In this document: piece by piece, positions 16,842 to 26,488 of the stretch
Layout of the letters: each line of letters begins with the position of its first letter
How positions within the stretch are numbered: position 1 is the stretch's first letter
From: Flavobacterium defluvii
GTDB lineage: Bacteria > Bacteroidota > Bacteroidia > Flavobacteriales > Flavobacteriaceae
Length of the DNA: 64,000 bases
Assembly: GCF_900129555.1 (NCBI RefSeq)
Contig: NZ_FQWC01000001.1
Location: forward strand, 682,001-746,000
Direction of reading: 5' to 3'
Notes under the pieces: generated by a model
Database searches by the model: none
What the model saw: the letters and a program-made list of their open reading frames with translations, nothing else
What the model was told of the DNA's origin: nothing
Translations under genes and position numbers: made by a program

Positions 16842-19800
16842 TTAGTTCAGCTTAAAATTTATCTGCATTTTTTCTAATTCCTGAAGTAGTTCGGTACAAA
16901 TCCTAACTTTTAATCTTCTGCTTGGCATTGTCAGTTTGGTTACTACTTTCACCTCTTCTACTTCTTTAACTTCCTGCATTTTGGCTTCTGCAACAGTTGT
17001 TTCATTATCATCACTTACATCTTCAAATACGGCATCTTCATTGTCTTCAAACTCACTGGTAGTTTCAACTTCGACCAGACGTTTTATATTTTCAATTTCC
17101 ATGATTTCAAAACTCACTGAGTTATCTCCTCTGTTTTCATTGAATAAATGACTTAATCTATGAATAAAATCGGGATGCAAATCTTTAATATCTAATAACA
17201 GAATCAGCTTTTTTGCAAAAGCTTCTAGAATATCCTGTAATTGTCTTACCTCAACAAACTGCATTCTTGGATCTGATTTTTTCCCTGTATCATGGTTAAC
17301 CCAGCCATCTTTTATCATTATTTTCAGGAAGGCAAAATTATTTTGAATTAAGAAATGGCGGAATTTCAAATATTCTTCACCAAAAATCTTAAACTCGTAA
17401 CTTTCATCATATCCTTCTAAGTTAAATGCTGCCCAGCCTTTTCCATTTTTAGCCACACGATGCTGTACGTTATTAATAATTCCGGCAAAGGTTAGGTTTT
17501 TCCCAACATATTCATTCATACTTTTTAGCGCTTCTAAACGAGCATTACAGAAGTATTTCATTTCAAACCTAAAATCGTCAAGCGGATGTCCGGAAATATA
17601 GATTCCGACAACTTCTTTTTCTTTGGCCAGTTTTTCCATTGTGCTCCAGTCTTCGCATGGAGGCACAACAGGTTCTGCAATCTGCACTTCGCTGGTTTCT
17701 CCGAACAAACTTACCTGAGACGAATTCTCGTTTTCCTGAAATTTCGACCCGTAACGCATTGCTTTTTCGTAGAAAGTGATTCCATCGCCATCATCATGAA
17801 AATACTGTGCTCTTGAAGTTCCTTCAAAAGAATCAAACCCTCCTGCTAAAGCTAAATTTTCAATCGCTTTTTTGTTTGCCGCACGCAAATCAATTCGTTT
17901 TGCCAAATCAAAAATCGATTTATATTTTCCGTCTTTTCTGTTTTCAACGATAGTTTCAACTGCTCCGGCTCCTACTCCTTTAATTGCTCCCATCCCGAAT
18001 CGAACAGCGTAATTATCATTTACGGTAAATTTATAATATGATTCGTTTACACAAGGACCTAAAACCTGTAATCCCATACGTTTACATTCTTCCATGAAAA
18101 ACGAAACTTGTTTAATATCATTCATATTATTCGAAAGTACCGCTGCCATATATTCGGCAGGATAATGCGCTTTCAAATAAGCTGTTTGGTATGCAATCCA
18201 GGCATAACAAGTTGAGTGCGATTTGTTGAAGGCGTAACTCGCAAAGGCTTCCCAGTCTTTCCAGATTTTCTCCAGAATTTTGGCATCATGGCCTTTTGCT
18301 GCGGCTTGTTCAACAAACTTCGGCTTCATTTTATCCAGTACGTCTTTTTGTTTCTTACCCATCGCTTTACGCAATACGTCGGCCTCACCCTTTGTAAATC
18401 CTGCCAAAGACTGAGACAAAAGCATTACCTGCTCTTGGTAAACGGTAATTCCATAGGTTTCAGAAAGATATTCGGCACAGGCATCTAAATCGTATTTAAT
18501 TTCTTCGTCGCCATTTTTTCTTCGAACGAAAGACGGAATATACTCCAAAGGTCCCGGACGATATAAGGCGTTCATTGCAATTAAATCTCCAAAAACCGTT
18601 GGTTTCAGATCCTTCATGTATTTCTGCATCCCAGGCGACTCATATTGGAAGATTCCAACGGTTTCACCTCTTTGGAAAAGCGCATACGTTTCTTCGTCAT
18701 CGATTGGGAAAGTATCAGGATTCAGCTCAATTCCCGTTCTATATTTTACAAGTTTTACGGTGTCTTTTATCAGCGTAAGGGTCTTAAGACCCAAGAAGTC
18801 CATTTTCAACAATCCGGCACTTTCGGCAACGGAGTTATCAAACTGAGTTACATATAAATCGGAATCTTTTGCTGTCGTTACAGGAACATAATTCGTAATA
18901 TCCGACGGTGTAATGATAACCCCACAGGCATGGATTCCTGTATTACGCATTGATCCTTCAAGAATTTTTGCCTGTTGGATCGTTTCTCCGGCTAAATCAC
19001 CTTCGTTTGCTATGGCAATTAATTCTTTTACATTATCAAATTCGTCAGAACGAAGAGCTTTTTTGACTTCCTCTTCACTCTCCGAAATAAAACGCGCCAG
19101 ATTCCATTTTGACGGCATCATTCCCGGAATCAGTTTCGCAATTCTATCAGCTTCAAATAATGGTAAATCCAGTACACGAGCGGTATCACGAATCGCCGAT
19201 TTGGTCGCCATTTTACCATAAGTGATAATCTGTGCCACCTGATTTTTTCCGTATTTGTTGATTACGTATTCCATTACACGGCCACGACCTTCGTCATCAA
19301 AGTCGATATCAATATCGGGCATCGATACACGGTCAGGATTTAGAAAACGCTCAAAAAGTAAGTCGTATTTAATGGGGTCAATATTGGTAATTCCGAGACA
19401 GTAAGCAACCGCAGATCCGGCTGCAGAACCACGCCCTGGTCCTACCGATACATCCATTTTTCTCGCCTCGGCAATGAAATCCTGTACAATCAAAAAGTAA
19501 CCTGGATATCCTGAATTCGAAATCGTCATTAATTCAAAATCCAGACGTTCCTGAATCGATTCGGTAATTTCGCCATATCTTCTTTTAGCACCTTCCATGG
19601 TCAGATGTCGGAGATATTTATTTTCTCCTCGTACACCGCCATCTTCTTCATCTTCGGGAACCATAAATTCTTCCGGAATATCAAATTTGGGAAGCAATAC
19701 ATCACGATACAATGAGTAACCTTCAACCTTATCTACAATTTCCTGAATATTGATAATGGCTTCCGGCAGATCGGCAAAGAGTTTTTTCATCTCTTCTTCG

Positions 19801-21380
19801 GACTTGAAATAGTATTCCTGATTTGGAAGTCCATAACGATAACCGCGGCCACGACCAATTGGCGTTGCCTGCTTTTCACCGTCTTTTACACACAATAAAA
19901 TGTCGTGTGCATTGGCATCTTCTTTATTTAAATAATAAGTATTGTTAGTTGCAATTAGCTTGACATTATGCTTTTGCGAAAATTCAATCAGGGTTTTATT
20001 GACACGATTTTCATCTTCCTGATTGTGACGCATTACTTCAAGGTAAAAATCTTCTCCAAATTGTTCTTTCCACCAAATCAAAGCTTCTTCGGCCTGATTT
20101 TCACCAATGTTCAGGATTTTACTCGGAATTTCTCCGTATAAATTTCCAGACAAGACCATAATATCGCCCTTGTATTGCTCAACAATTTTTCTGTCAATCC
20201 TTGGAACGTAATAAAATCCATCCGTATAAGCAATGGAAGCCATTTTAGCCAGATTGTGATATCCGGCTTTGTTTTTGGCCAATAAAACAACCTGATAACC
20301 GTTGTCTTTTTTGCTTTTATCTAAGTGATTGTCGCAAATATTAAATTCACAACCTACAATTGGTTTTACTTCAGTTTCTGTTGGTTCCTCACCCGCTTCG
20401 ACCAAAGCTTTATTTTTCCCTGAAGCGGCTTTGTTGTGGTTCATAACGGCGCTCACAAAATGGAAAGCTCCCATCATGTTTCCTGTATCGGTCATGGCAA
20501 CAGCCGGCATTCCATTTTTGGCTGCAGCCGCAACTATATTTCCAATTCCGATAGTCGATTGAAGTACCGAAAACTGTGTATGATTGTGTAAATGTGCAAA
20601 TTTTGCAGCTTTAAAATCGGCTTTATCAGATTCTGAAACTACAGTTTGTTTATCTTCAGTTTGTAAGGCTTTAAGCTGTTCTCTGATTTTATCTGAAGCC
20701 GCTTTTAAATTGATATGTTTTAAACCAATAAGCTTAAACGGCTCAGGATTTCTTTCCTGAAAATCTTTAAAATACCCCTGAGGAACATCTAGTTCTTCTT
20801 TGGTAAAAACCTCTCTTCTAACTAATTCTAAAAAACAACGCGTAGTGGCCTCAACGTCGGCAGTTGCGTTGTGGGCTTCTGCAAAAGGAACATTGAATAA
20901 ATATTCATGCAATTCGGTCAAAGTTGGAAGTTTGAATTTTCCTCCTCGACCTCCCGGAAGTTGCAATAACGAAGCGGTAACTTCGGTACAAGTATCGAGA
21001 ACCGGAATGGAAGCCATAATAGAATCTACTCCCATTCTATGGAATTCGGCTCCCATAATATTTACGTCGAAACCTAAATTCTGTCCAACAATGAATTTGG
21101 TTTTACTTAAAGCAATATTGAATTTCTCTAAAACTTCGGCCAAAGTGATTCCATCGGCTTCAGCCAATTCAGTCGAGATTCCGTGAATACGCTCGGCATC
21201 ATACGGAATGTTAAATCCTTCTGGTTTTACCAAATAATCCTGATGCTCAATAAGCTGTCCCATTTCGTCATGCAACTGCCAGGCAATTTGTATACAGCGA
21301 GGCCAGTTATCAGAATCGGTTATTGGGGCATCCCAGCGTTTTGGTAATCCGGTTGTTTCGGTATCGAATATTAAATACAT
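16842..21380 (-). CDS. dnaE: DNA polymerase III alpha subunit with N-terminal exonuclease domain
   Basis: A 1512-residue replicative polymerase. Residues 1 to about 200 are a DnaQ-like DEDDh 3'-5' exonuclease: IFDTETTG, a GQNLGFDVN motif and HNATADVEAT. The PHP domain starts near 263 (HLHNHTQFS). The polymerase palm carries the catalytic aspartates in PDIDIDFDD near residue 690. An OB-fold lies near 1300 (LTFAGIINNVQ). Alpha and proofreading functions, separate proteins in Escherichia coli, are therefore joined here. The ATG at 21380 begins the exonuclease fold and is preferred to a TTG at 21398. The acidic stretch near the C-terminus may be the clamp-binding or tau-binding tail (inference). 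Confidence 0.96.
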   Translation of the reverse strand: MYLIFDTETTGLPKRWDAPITDSDNWPRCIQIAWQLHDEMGQLIEHQDYLVKPEGFNIPYDAERIHGISTELAEADGITLAEVLEKFNIALSKTKFIVGQNLGFDVNIMGAEFHRMGVDSIMASIPVLDTCTEVTASLLQLPGGRGGKFKLPTLTELHEYLFNVPFAEAHNATADVEATTRCFLELVRREVFTKEELDVPQGYFKDFQERNPEPFKLIGLKHINLKAASDKIREQLKALQTEDKQTVVSESDKADFKAAKFAHLHNHTQFSVLQSTIGIGNIVAAAAKNGMPAVAMTDTGNMMGAFHFVSAVMNHNKAASGKNKALVEAGEEPTETEVKPIVGCEFNICDNHLDKSKKDNGYQVVLLAKNKAGYHNLAKMASIAYTDGFYYVPRIDRKIVEQYKGDIMVLSGNLYGEIPSKILNIGENQAEEALIWWKEQFGEDFYLEVMRHNQEDENRVNKTLIEFSQKHNVKLIATNNTYYLNKEDANAHDILLCVKDGEKQATPIGRGRGYRYGLPNQEYYFKSEEEMKKLFADLPEAIINIQEIVDKVEGYSLYRDVLLPKFDIPEEFMVPEDEEDGGVRGENKYLRHLTMEGAKRRYGEITESIQERLDFELMTISNSGYPGYFLIVQDFIAEARKMDVSVGPGRGSAAGSAVAYCLGITNIDPIKYDLLFERFLNPDRVSMPDIDIDFDDEGRGRVMEYVINKYGKNQVAQIITYGKMATKSAIRDTARVLDLPLFEADRIAKLIPGMMPSKWNLARFISESEEEVKKALRSDEFDNVKELIAIANEGDLAGETIQQAKILEGSMRNTGIHACGVIITPSDITNYVPVTTAKDSDLYVTQFDNSVAESAGLLKMDFLGLKTLTLIKDTVKLVKYRTGIELNPDTFPIDDEETYALFQRGETVGIFQYESPGMQKYMKDLKPTVFGDLIAMNALYRPGPLEYIPSFVRRKNGDEEIKYDLDACAEYLSETYGITVYQEQVMLLSQSLAGFTKGEADVLRKAMGKKQKDVLDKMKPKFVEQAAAKGHDAKILEKIWKDWEAFASYAFNKSHSTCYAWIAYQTAYLKAHYPAEYMAAVLSNNMNDIKQVSFFMEECKRMGLQVLGPCVNESYYKFTVNDNYAVRFGMGAIKGVGAGAVETIVENRKDGKYKSIFDLAKRIDLRAANKKAIENLALAGGFDSFEGTSRAQYFHDDGDGITFYEKAMRYGSKFQENENSSQVSLFGETSEVQIAEPVVPPCEDWSTMEKLAKEKEVVGIYISGHPLDDFRFEMKYFCNARLEALKSMNEYVGKNLTFAGIINNVQHRVAKNGKGWAAFNLEGYDESYEFKIFGEEYLKFRHFLIQNNFAFLKIMIKDGWVNHDTGKKSDPRMQFVEVRQLQDILEAFAKKLILLLDIKDLHPDFIHRLSHLFNENRGDNSVSFEIMEIENIKRLVEVETTSEFEDNEDAVFEDVSDDNETTVAEAKMQEVKEVEEVKVVTKLTMPSRRLKVRICTELLQELEKMQINFKLN

Positions 21381-21575
21381 AGAGTTGCAAAAAGTCAAAT
21401 TTTAGAACTCCAAATTCCAAATCACAAACATTGCAAACCATTGATAACATGAAATATAACAAAATGTGAAATGAAAAATCGGAGGAATTCAAATTTACGC
21501 TTTTTTTAGAGAAATAAAGAAGCGAAAGTTGTTAACAAAAACGTTAATTAAAACTTGTCGATTGCAATACTTAAA

Positions 21576-21720
21576 ATTTTAAACACATAGAAACATAGAT
21601 TGTAGTTTTGTAAAAAGAGATTTTAGAAAATCTAGATTTTCACACATAGCTATGTGTACTTTTAAATAAGTGAAACGCCTTTGTAGACAAAGAAAAACTA
21701 TGTTTCTATGTGTTTAAAAT
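21576..21720. repeat. Intergenic palindrome (ACATAGAAACATAG type)
   Basis: The 470-base gap between dnaE and the dehydrogenase gene holds a 23-base arm at 21576-21598 (core TTTAAACACATAGAAACATAG) exactly complementary to 21698-21720. Smaller palindromes lie between them (GATTTTAGAAAATC region, CACATAGCTATGTG). The rest of the gap shows no open frame. A TAAATTTG element on the minus strand at 21497-21490 may be the -7 box of dnaE. Confidence 0.8.
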
Positions 21721-21850
21721 AATTAAACTCAAAACTTTTTCTTCAATTATTCATTTTGGATACTCATTAGACCAAAATGAACACTTTTAAACTACAGTGT
21801 ATCCTGAACTTTGCTTCATCAAATTATAACAATTAAAAAAACAAATAATC

Positions 21851-22654
21851 ATGAAAACAATTTTTATCACAGGCGCATCATCAGGTTTAGGAAAAGCAAC
21901 AGCAAAATTATTCCACAAAAAAGGATGGAATGTAATCGCAACCATGAGAAACCCTGAAAAAGAAACTGAACTTTCTCAATTAAAAAACGTTACGCTTTTG
22001 GCGTTAGACGTTACCCATTATGATCAAATCCAATCTACGGTTAAAAAAGCACTAGAATTAAGCGACATTGATATCGTTTTTAACAATGCTGGTTATGGAT
22101 TAATTGGCCCTTTAGAGAGTCTTTCTGATTCCCAAATTACCAAACAATTAGATACTAATTTATTGGGAGTAATTCGCGTTACGAATGCATTTATTCCTTA
22201 CTTCAGAGAAAGAAAAAGCGGTTTGTTTATCTCTACAACATCTATCGGCGGATTGATTGCTTTTCCTTTAGGATCAATTTATCACGCAACAAAATGGGGC
22301 TTAGAAGGCTGGAGCGAAAGTATGGCTTACGAATTAAATCCGTTTGGAATAAACATTAAAACAGTTTCTCCTGGTGGTATCAAAACTGAATTTCTTCATG
22401 GTTCATTAGATACTGGTGCCAAACCTGAATATCAGACAATGGTAGATAAAATGTTTGGAAGCGTTGACGTTATGTTTGAAATGGCTTCAACTCCTGAGCA
22501 AATTGCTGATGTTGTTTACGAAGCTGCAACTGATGGAAAAAACCAATTAAGATATGTTGCCGGCGAAGATGCAAAAGCATTTTATAAACGCAGACTGGAA
22601 GTAGGCGACGAAGTTTTTCGTTCTGAATTTGGCAAACAATTTTTTGGAGAATAA
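21851..22654 (+). CDS. Short-chain dehydrogenase/reductase
   Basis: A 267-residue Rossmann-fold oxidoreductase of the classical SDR type. The cofactor loop TGASSGLGKA is at residues 6-15, NNAGYG lies near 80, and the active-site Ser and the YHATK motif (catalytic Tyr and Lys) are near 135-155. It is most like the SDRs annotated as oxidoreductases acting on aldehydes or ketones; the substrate is unknown. An AraC-type regulator follows on the same strand after a hairpin, a common pairing in which the regulator controls the dehydrogenase. Cytoplasmic. Confidence 0.93.
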   Translation: MKTIFITGASSGLGKATAKLFHKKGWNVIATMRNPEKETELSQLKNVTLLALDVTHYDQIQSTVKKALELSDIDIVFNNAGYGLIGPLESLSDSQITKQLDTNLLGVIRVTNAFIPYFRERKSGLFISTTSIGGLIAFPLGSIYHATKWGLEGWSESMAYELNPFGINIKTVSPGGIKTEFLHGSLDTGAKPEYQTMVDKMFGSVDVMFEMASTPEQIADVVYEAATDGKNQLRYVAGEDAKAFYKRRLEVGDEVFRSEFGKQFFGE

Positions 22655-22665
22655 TTCATTTCAAA

Positions 22666-22704
22666 CTAATACCGTTCAGGTTTCAAGAAGCCGAACGGTA
22701 TTAG
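22666..22704 (+). terminator. Hairpin between the dehydrogenase and the AraC gene
   Basis: CTAATACCGTTC (22666-22677) pairs perfectly with GAACGGTATTAG (22693-22704), followed by TCTTTT. It is a likely terminator or attenuator between the two genes. Confidence 0.75.
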
Positions 22705-22731
22705 TCTTTTAAATTTTCATACTTTTATATC

Positions 22732-23652
22732 ATGGAAAAGAAAAACAATAATCCGGCAAAAATCTCTTCTATATCGCAGTTTCACGATCTGCTTCGACTG
22801 CCAAAACCGCTTCATCCAATGGTGAGTTTGGTAGACAATACAAAGTTGGTCATCAATGAAGATTTAGCGAATCATGCCTTTTTGCTTGATTTTTATAAGA
22901 TCTCTTATAAGTTTTCCACCAAAGGAAAAATGGGCTACGGTCAAGGCTATTATGATTTCAACGAAGGCGGACTCATGTTTGCTTCTCCAACTCAGTTAAT
23001 TTTTACTGAAAATGAAGAAGGCGCAGAATACGGCGGCTATACACTTTTATTTCATCCTGATTTTATTCGGAATTATCCTTTGGGAAAAAGCATCAAAAAA
23101 TATGGTTTCTTTTCTTATGATACCAATGAAGCGCTGCATCTTTCAGACAGCGAAAAAACAATTATTATTGGATTATTACAAAGTATCGACAACGAACTCA
23201 ATACCGCAATTGATGAAATGAGCCAAGATGTGATTGTTTCTTATATTGATGTTTTGCTGAATTACAGCAATCGTTTTTACAAACGCCAATTTATTACCAG
23301 AAAAATCATCAGTCACGATTTATTATTGAAAGTTGAAGAAACGCTGGACAATTATATCAGCAACTCTGAAACCTTAAAAAGAGGATTGCCAACAGTAGAA
23401 TTTCTGGCTTCACAGATTAATGTTTCGAGTCATTATCTCAGCGACATGCTTCGTAATTTAACCGGACTAAATGCACAACAGCATATTCATTCGAAATTAA
23501 TAGAAAAGTCAAAAGATTTCCTGATTACAACCAATCTTTCAGTAGCAGAAATCGCTTATCAACTAGGTTTTGAATATCCTCAATCGTTCAGCAAATTATT
23601 CAAAAAGAAAACCAATCTTACTCCATTAGAATTTAAAAATTCTTTGAATTAA
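22732..23652 (+). CDS. AraC-family transcriptional regulator
   Basis: A 306-residue regulator with an N-terminal cupin-like ligand domain (to about residue 180) and a C-terminal double helix-turn-helix (about 205-305; ASQINVSSHYLSDMLR for the first and LSVAEIAYQLGFEYPQSFSKLFKK for the second). The second helix motif is the family signature. It lies 77 bases after the short-chain dehydrogenase gene and probably regulates it. The ligand is unknown. Confidence 0.92.
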   Translation: MEKKNNNPAKISSISQFHDLLRLPKPLHPMVSLVDNTKLVINEDLANHAFLLDFYKISYKFSTKGKMGYGQGYYDFNEGGLMFASPTQLIFTENEEGAEYGGYTLLFHPDFIRNYPLGKSIKKYGFFSYDTNEALHLSDSEKTIIIGLLQSIDNELNTAIDEMSQDVIVSYIDVLLNYSNRFYKRQFITRKIISHDLLLKVEETLDNYISNSETLKRGLPTVEFLASQINVSSHYLSDMLRNLTGLNAQQHIHSKLIEKSKDFLITTNLSVAEIAYQLGFEYPQSFSKLFKKKTNLTPLEFKNSLN

Positions 23653-24075
23653 TTTTCAAAAACACTTCTTTCAAAAAATCAGTTTTTGCTTCAAAAAAAC
23701 ACAAAATTTCATAAAAATACACTTCTTGGATGTCGTAGTATTTTGATGTTTTATTGAATCTAAATAATGTCCAAAAAACGCCTTTCAATGCTTTAAAAAA
23801 CTCAAAAAGCATTCTTTTAGCAAAGATTTCAAAACTAACAATTATTACTATTTTTATGTAATTTGTTAGATTTTTTCAATCAAATTCTTATATTTTATAT
23901 TGATTTTGAGATAAATTTGCAAACTATTAAAACAAAAAACAAACAGGTAAAATCAAAGCCGAAAAAGAAAAAGCAAATCTATTTCTTAATCATTTTTCTT
24001 TCAAATTTTAGCTTGCAAAAGCCATTTGGCAATTTGTAAATTAGTTTGGGTATCGTATATAATGAAATATCGAAA
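23653..24075. other. Long AT-rich intergenic region before the leu operon
   Basis: No convincing gene is present. The stretch is A/T-rich, with one distant TAAATTTG element (23912-23919) that could be an upstream promoter for the leucine operon. The only strong promoter lies at its end (24076-24105). No terminator-like hairpin or T-box signature was seen. Confidence 0.5.
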
Positions 24076-24105
24076 TTGACGCTTTTTTATCTTTTTTTAC
24101 TTTTG
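24076..24105 (+). promoter_or_regulatory. Promoter of the leuCD-leuA-leuB cluster
   Basis: TTG (24076-24078), 19 bases, TACTTTTG (24098-24105) matches the Bacteroidota consensus with ideal spacing. Transcription would begin near 24110, giving a leader of about 60 bases before leuC. Confidence 0.65.
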
Positions 24106-24118
24106 TTTTGCTATTATA

Positions 24119-24145
24119 ATGAACAGGAAATTGCTGTGGTTATAG
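24119..24145 (+). other. Possible leucine-rich leader peptide before leuC
   Basis: ATG at 24119 opens an eight-codon frame MNRKLLWL ending in TAG. It falls inside the predicted leuC leader RNA, starting about nine bases after the likely transcription start. Three of its eight codons are Leu (TTG, CTG, TTA). Ribosome stalling at leucine codons could sense leucine supply, but no terminator hairpin follows in the 25 bases before leuC, so classical attenuation is not supported. It may be chance. Confidence 0.3.
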
Positions 24146-24170
24146 AAATTACAATTTAAAAAAATAAAAA

Positions 24171-25565
24171 ATGAGTAAGACATTATTTGACAAAGTATGG
24201 GATTCACATGTTGTGCGTAAAATTGAAGATGGGCCAGATGTGTTTTTTATTGACCGCCATTTCATTCATGAAGTTACGAGTCCTGTTGCTTTTTTAGGAT
24301 TAAAATCAAGAGGCGTTAATGTATTATATCCAGAACGTACTTTTGCAACTGCCGACCACAATACACCAACCATAAACCAACATTTACCAGTTCAGGATCC
24401 GCTTTCTGCAAACCAGCTTAAAGCTCTTGAAGACAATGCCGCTGAATACGGAATTTCGCACTGGGGATTAGGTCACCAAAAAAATGGAATTGTACACGTA
24501 GTGGGTCCTGAAAACGGAATTACTTTGCCAGGTGCTACTATTGTATGTGGAGATTCACATACGTCTACTCACGGTGCTTTTGGAGCAATTGCTTTTGGTA
24601 TCGGAACATCTGAGGTTGAAATGGTGCTTTCTACTCAATGTATTATGCAGCCAAAACCAAAGAAAATGCGTATCAACGTAAACGGTAAATTGAGTAAAGG
24701 TGTTGGTCCAAAAGACGTTGCACTTTACATTATTGCTCAGTTAACTACTTCTGGAGGAACTGGATATTTTGTTGAATATGCTGGTGATGTTTTTGAAAAC
24801 ATGACTATGGAAGGCCGTATGACGGTTTGTAATTTAAGTATCGAAATGGGTGCTCGTGGAGGTATGATTGCTCCTGACCAAACTACTTTCGATTTCTTAG
24901 AAGGAAGACTTTACGCTCCAAAAGGAGAAGCTTGGACAAAAGCTGTTGAATACTGGAAAACTTTAAAAACTGATCCAGATGCTGTATTTGATGCCGAATT
25001 AAATATCAAAGCGGAAGACATCGAACCAATGATTACTTATGGTACTAACCCAGGAATGGGAATCGGTATCACAAAACATATCCCAAGTGCAAAAGAAGTT
25101 GAAGGCGGTGAGGAAACTTACAAAAAATCTTTAGCTTACATGGGCTTCAACGAAGACGATGTAATGATTGGAAAACAAATCGACTACGTTTTCTTAGGAA
25201 GCTGTACAAACGGACGTATTGAAGATTTTAGAGCTTTTGCTGAAATTGTAAAAGGAAGAAAAAAAGCAGATAATGTTACCGCTTGGTTAGTTCCAGGTTC
25301 TCACGTTGTCGAAGCTCAGATTAAAGAAGAAGGAATTTTAGATATTTTGACTGAAGCTGGTTTCGTATTACGTCAGCCGGGATGTTCTGCTTGTTTAGCA
25401 ATGAACGACGATAAAGTTCCTGCTGGAAAATATGCAGTAAGTACTTCAAACAGAAACTTTGAAGGTCGTCAAGGTCCTGGTTCAAGAACGCTTCTTGCAA
25501 GTCCAATTATGGCTGCTGCAGCTGCGGTTACAGGAAAATTGACCGACCCAAGAGAGCTGTTCTAA
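24171..25565 (+). CDS. leuC: 3-isopropylmalate dehydratase large subunit
   Basis: A 464-residue aconitase-family enzyme. With LeuD it isomerises 2-isopropylmalate to 3-isopropylmalate in leucine synthesis. The three [4Fe-4S] ligands are visible: Cys345 in GSCTNGR, and Cys405 and Cys408 in [20 protein letters not shown] near residue 130 and GPGSRT near the C-terminus are family signatures. It leads the cluster leuC-leuD-leuA-leuB on the plus strand. LeuC and LeuD are separate proteins, as in most bacteria. Confidence 0.98.
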   Translation: MSKTLFDKVWDSHVVRKIEDGPDVFFIDRHFIHEVTSPVAFLGLKSRGVNVLYPERTFATADHNTPTINQHLPVQDPLSANQLKALEDNAAEYGISHWGLGHQKNGIVHVVGPENGITLPGATIVCGDSHTSTHGAFGAIAFGIGTSEVEMVLSTQCIMQPKPKKMRINVNGKLSKGVGPKDVALYIIAQLTTSGGTGYFVEYAGDVFENMTMEGRMTVCNLSIEMGARGGMIAPDQTTFDFLEGRLYAPKGEAWTKAVEYWKTLKTDPDAVFDAELNIKAEDIEPMITYGTNPGMGIGITKHIPSAKEVEGGEETYKKSLAYMGFNEDDVMIGKQIDYVFLGSCTNGRIEDFRAFAEIVKGRKKADNVTAWLVPGSHVVEAQIKEEGILDILTEAGFVLRQPGCSACLAMNDDKVPAGKYAVSTSNRNFEGRQGPGSRTLLASPIMAAAAAVTGKLTDPRELF

Positions 25566-25640
25566 GTCAATGACAATTGCAATAACAATTTCAAAATCAA
25601 TTACAATCGCTTTTAGGTTATAAAGATTCTCAATTTTCAG

Positions 25641-25677
25641 AAAATCTAAAATCTAAAATCCAAAAATCTAAAATTAA
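25641..25677 (+). repeat. Short AAATCTA direct repeats before leuD
   Basis: Four imperfect copies of AAAATCTA or AAAATCCA in tandem fill the last bases before the leuD start. This is low-complexity sequence that may act as an unstructured translation-initiation region. Confidence 0.5.
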
Positions 25678-25678
25678 A

Positions 25679-26275
25679 ATGGCATACGATAAATTTAATA
25701 TACTTACTAGCAGCGGAGTTCCGTTGCCAATTGAGAACGTAGATACAGATCAAATCATCCCGGCTCGTTTCTTAAAAGCTACAAAACGCGAAGGTTTTGG
25801 AGACAATCTTTTTAGAGACTGGAGATACAACGGAGATGATACTCCAAAAGCAGATTTCGTTTTAAACAACCCAACTTATAGCGGGAAAATCTTGGTTGGA
25901 GGAAAAAACTTCGGTTCTGGATCTTCTAGAGAGCACGCTGCATGGGCAGTTTACGATTACGGATTCCGCGCTGTGGTTTCTAGTTTCTTTGCAGATATCT
26001 TCAAAGGAAACTGTTTGAATATTGGTGTATTGCCAGTACAAATCAGCCCAGAATTTTTAGCTAATATTTTCAAAGCTATCGAAGCTGATCCTAAAACAGA
26101 ATTAGAAATCAATCTTCCAAACCAAACCATTACTTTGTTATCAACTGGCGAGCAAGAATCTTTTGCCATTAACGGTTACAAAAAGAACAACTTAATCAAT
26201 GGTTTTGACGATATTGATTATTTACAAAACATGAAGGAAGATATTAAAGCTTTTGCTGATAAACTTCCGTACTAA
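25679..26275 (+). CDS. leuD: 3-isopropylmalate dehydratase small subunit
   Basis: A 198-residue swivelling domain that completes the LeuC active site. Motifs: [14 protein letters not shown] at the N-terminus and [15 protein letters not shown] near residue 80, the substrate-binding loop. Length is normal. It starts 113 bases after leuC and is followed by a hairpin and a repeat block before leuA. Confidence 0.98.
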   Translation: MAYDKFNILTSSGVPLPIENVDTDQIIPARFLKATKREGFGDNLFRDWRYNGDDTPKADFVLNNPTYSGKILVGGKNFGSGSSREHAAWAVYDYGFRAVVSSFFADIFKGNCLNIGVLPVQISPEFLANIFKAIEADPKTELEINLPNQTITLLSTGEQESFAINGYKKNNLINGFDDIDYLQNMKEDIKAFADKLPY

Positions 26276-26297
26276 TAGAAATATCATTCAGTCTATT

Positions 26298-26329
26298 AGA
26301 CCCGAAAGGCTTCAAAACCTCTCGGGTCT
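26298..26329 (+). terminator. Hairpin after leuD
   Basis: AGACCCGA (26298-26305) pairs with TCGGGTCT (26322-26329), extended by AGG/CCT inside. A short T-containing tail follows. It may partly terminate or protect the leuCD message. Confidence 0.6.
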
Positions 26330-26344
26330 TTCTAGAATATAGAA

Positions 26345-26460
26345 CGCGGATGAAACTGATTTGCTTTCGCAAAAACTCGGAGTAACGCAGATTTTTTATC
26401 CAAATAAAAAAATCCGTTTTTATCAGCGTCTTCGCGAAAGCGAATCCGTAAAATCAGCGT
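26345..26460. repeat. Intergenic palindromic block between leuD and leuA
   Basis: Imperfect inverted repeats: GATTTGCTTTCGC (26358-26370) with GCGAAAGCGAATC (26434-26446), and ACGCAGATTTTTTATCC facing AAAAAAATCCGTTTTTATCAGCGT. A similar CGGATTT...TTCGTGAAAACGCGGATG motif occurs at 55727-55770, so this is a dispersed family. No coding content. Confidence 0.65.
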
Positions 26461-26488
26461 CAAATTACATCAGAATTACAATATCAAT

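Noticed and set aside
15630..21380. Plus-strand frames of 60-128 codons opposite dnaE
   Set aside because: They are antisense shadows of a well-supported coding region and show no domain or signal.
23653..24118. T-box, attenuator or riboswitch before leuC
   Set aside because: No T-box sequence, no stable terminator hairpin and no known aptamer pattern were seen; only a promoter and a small Leu-rich frame remain.
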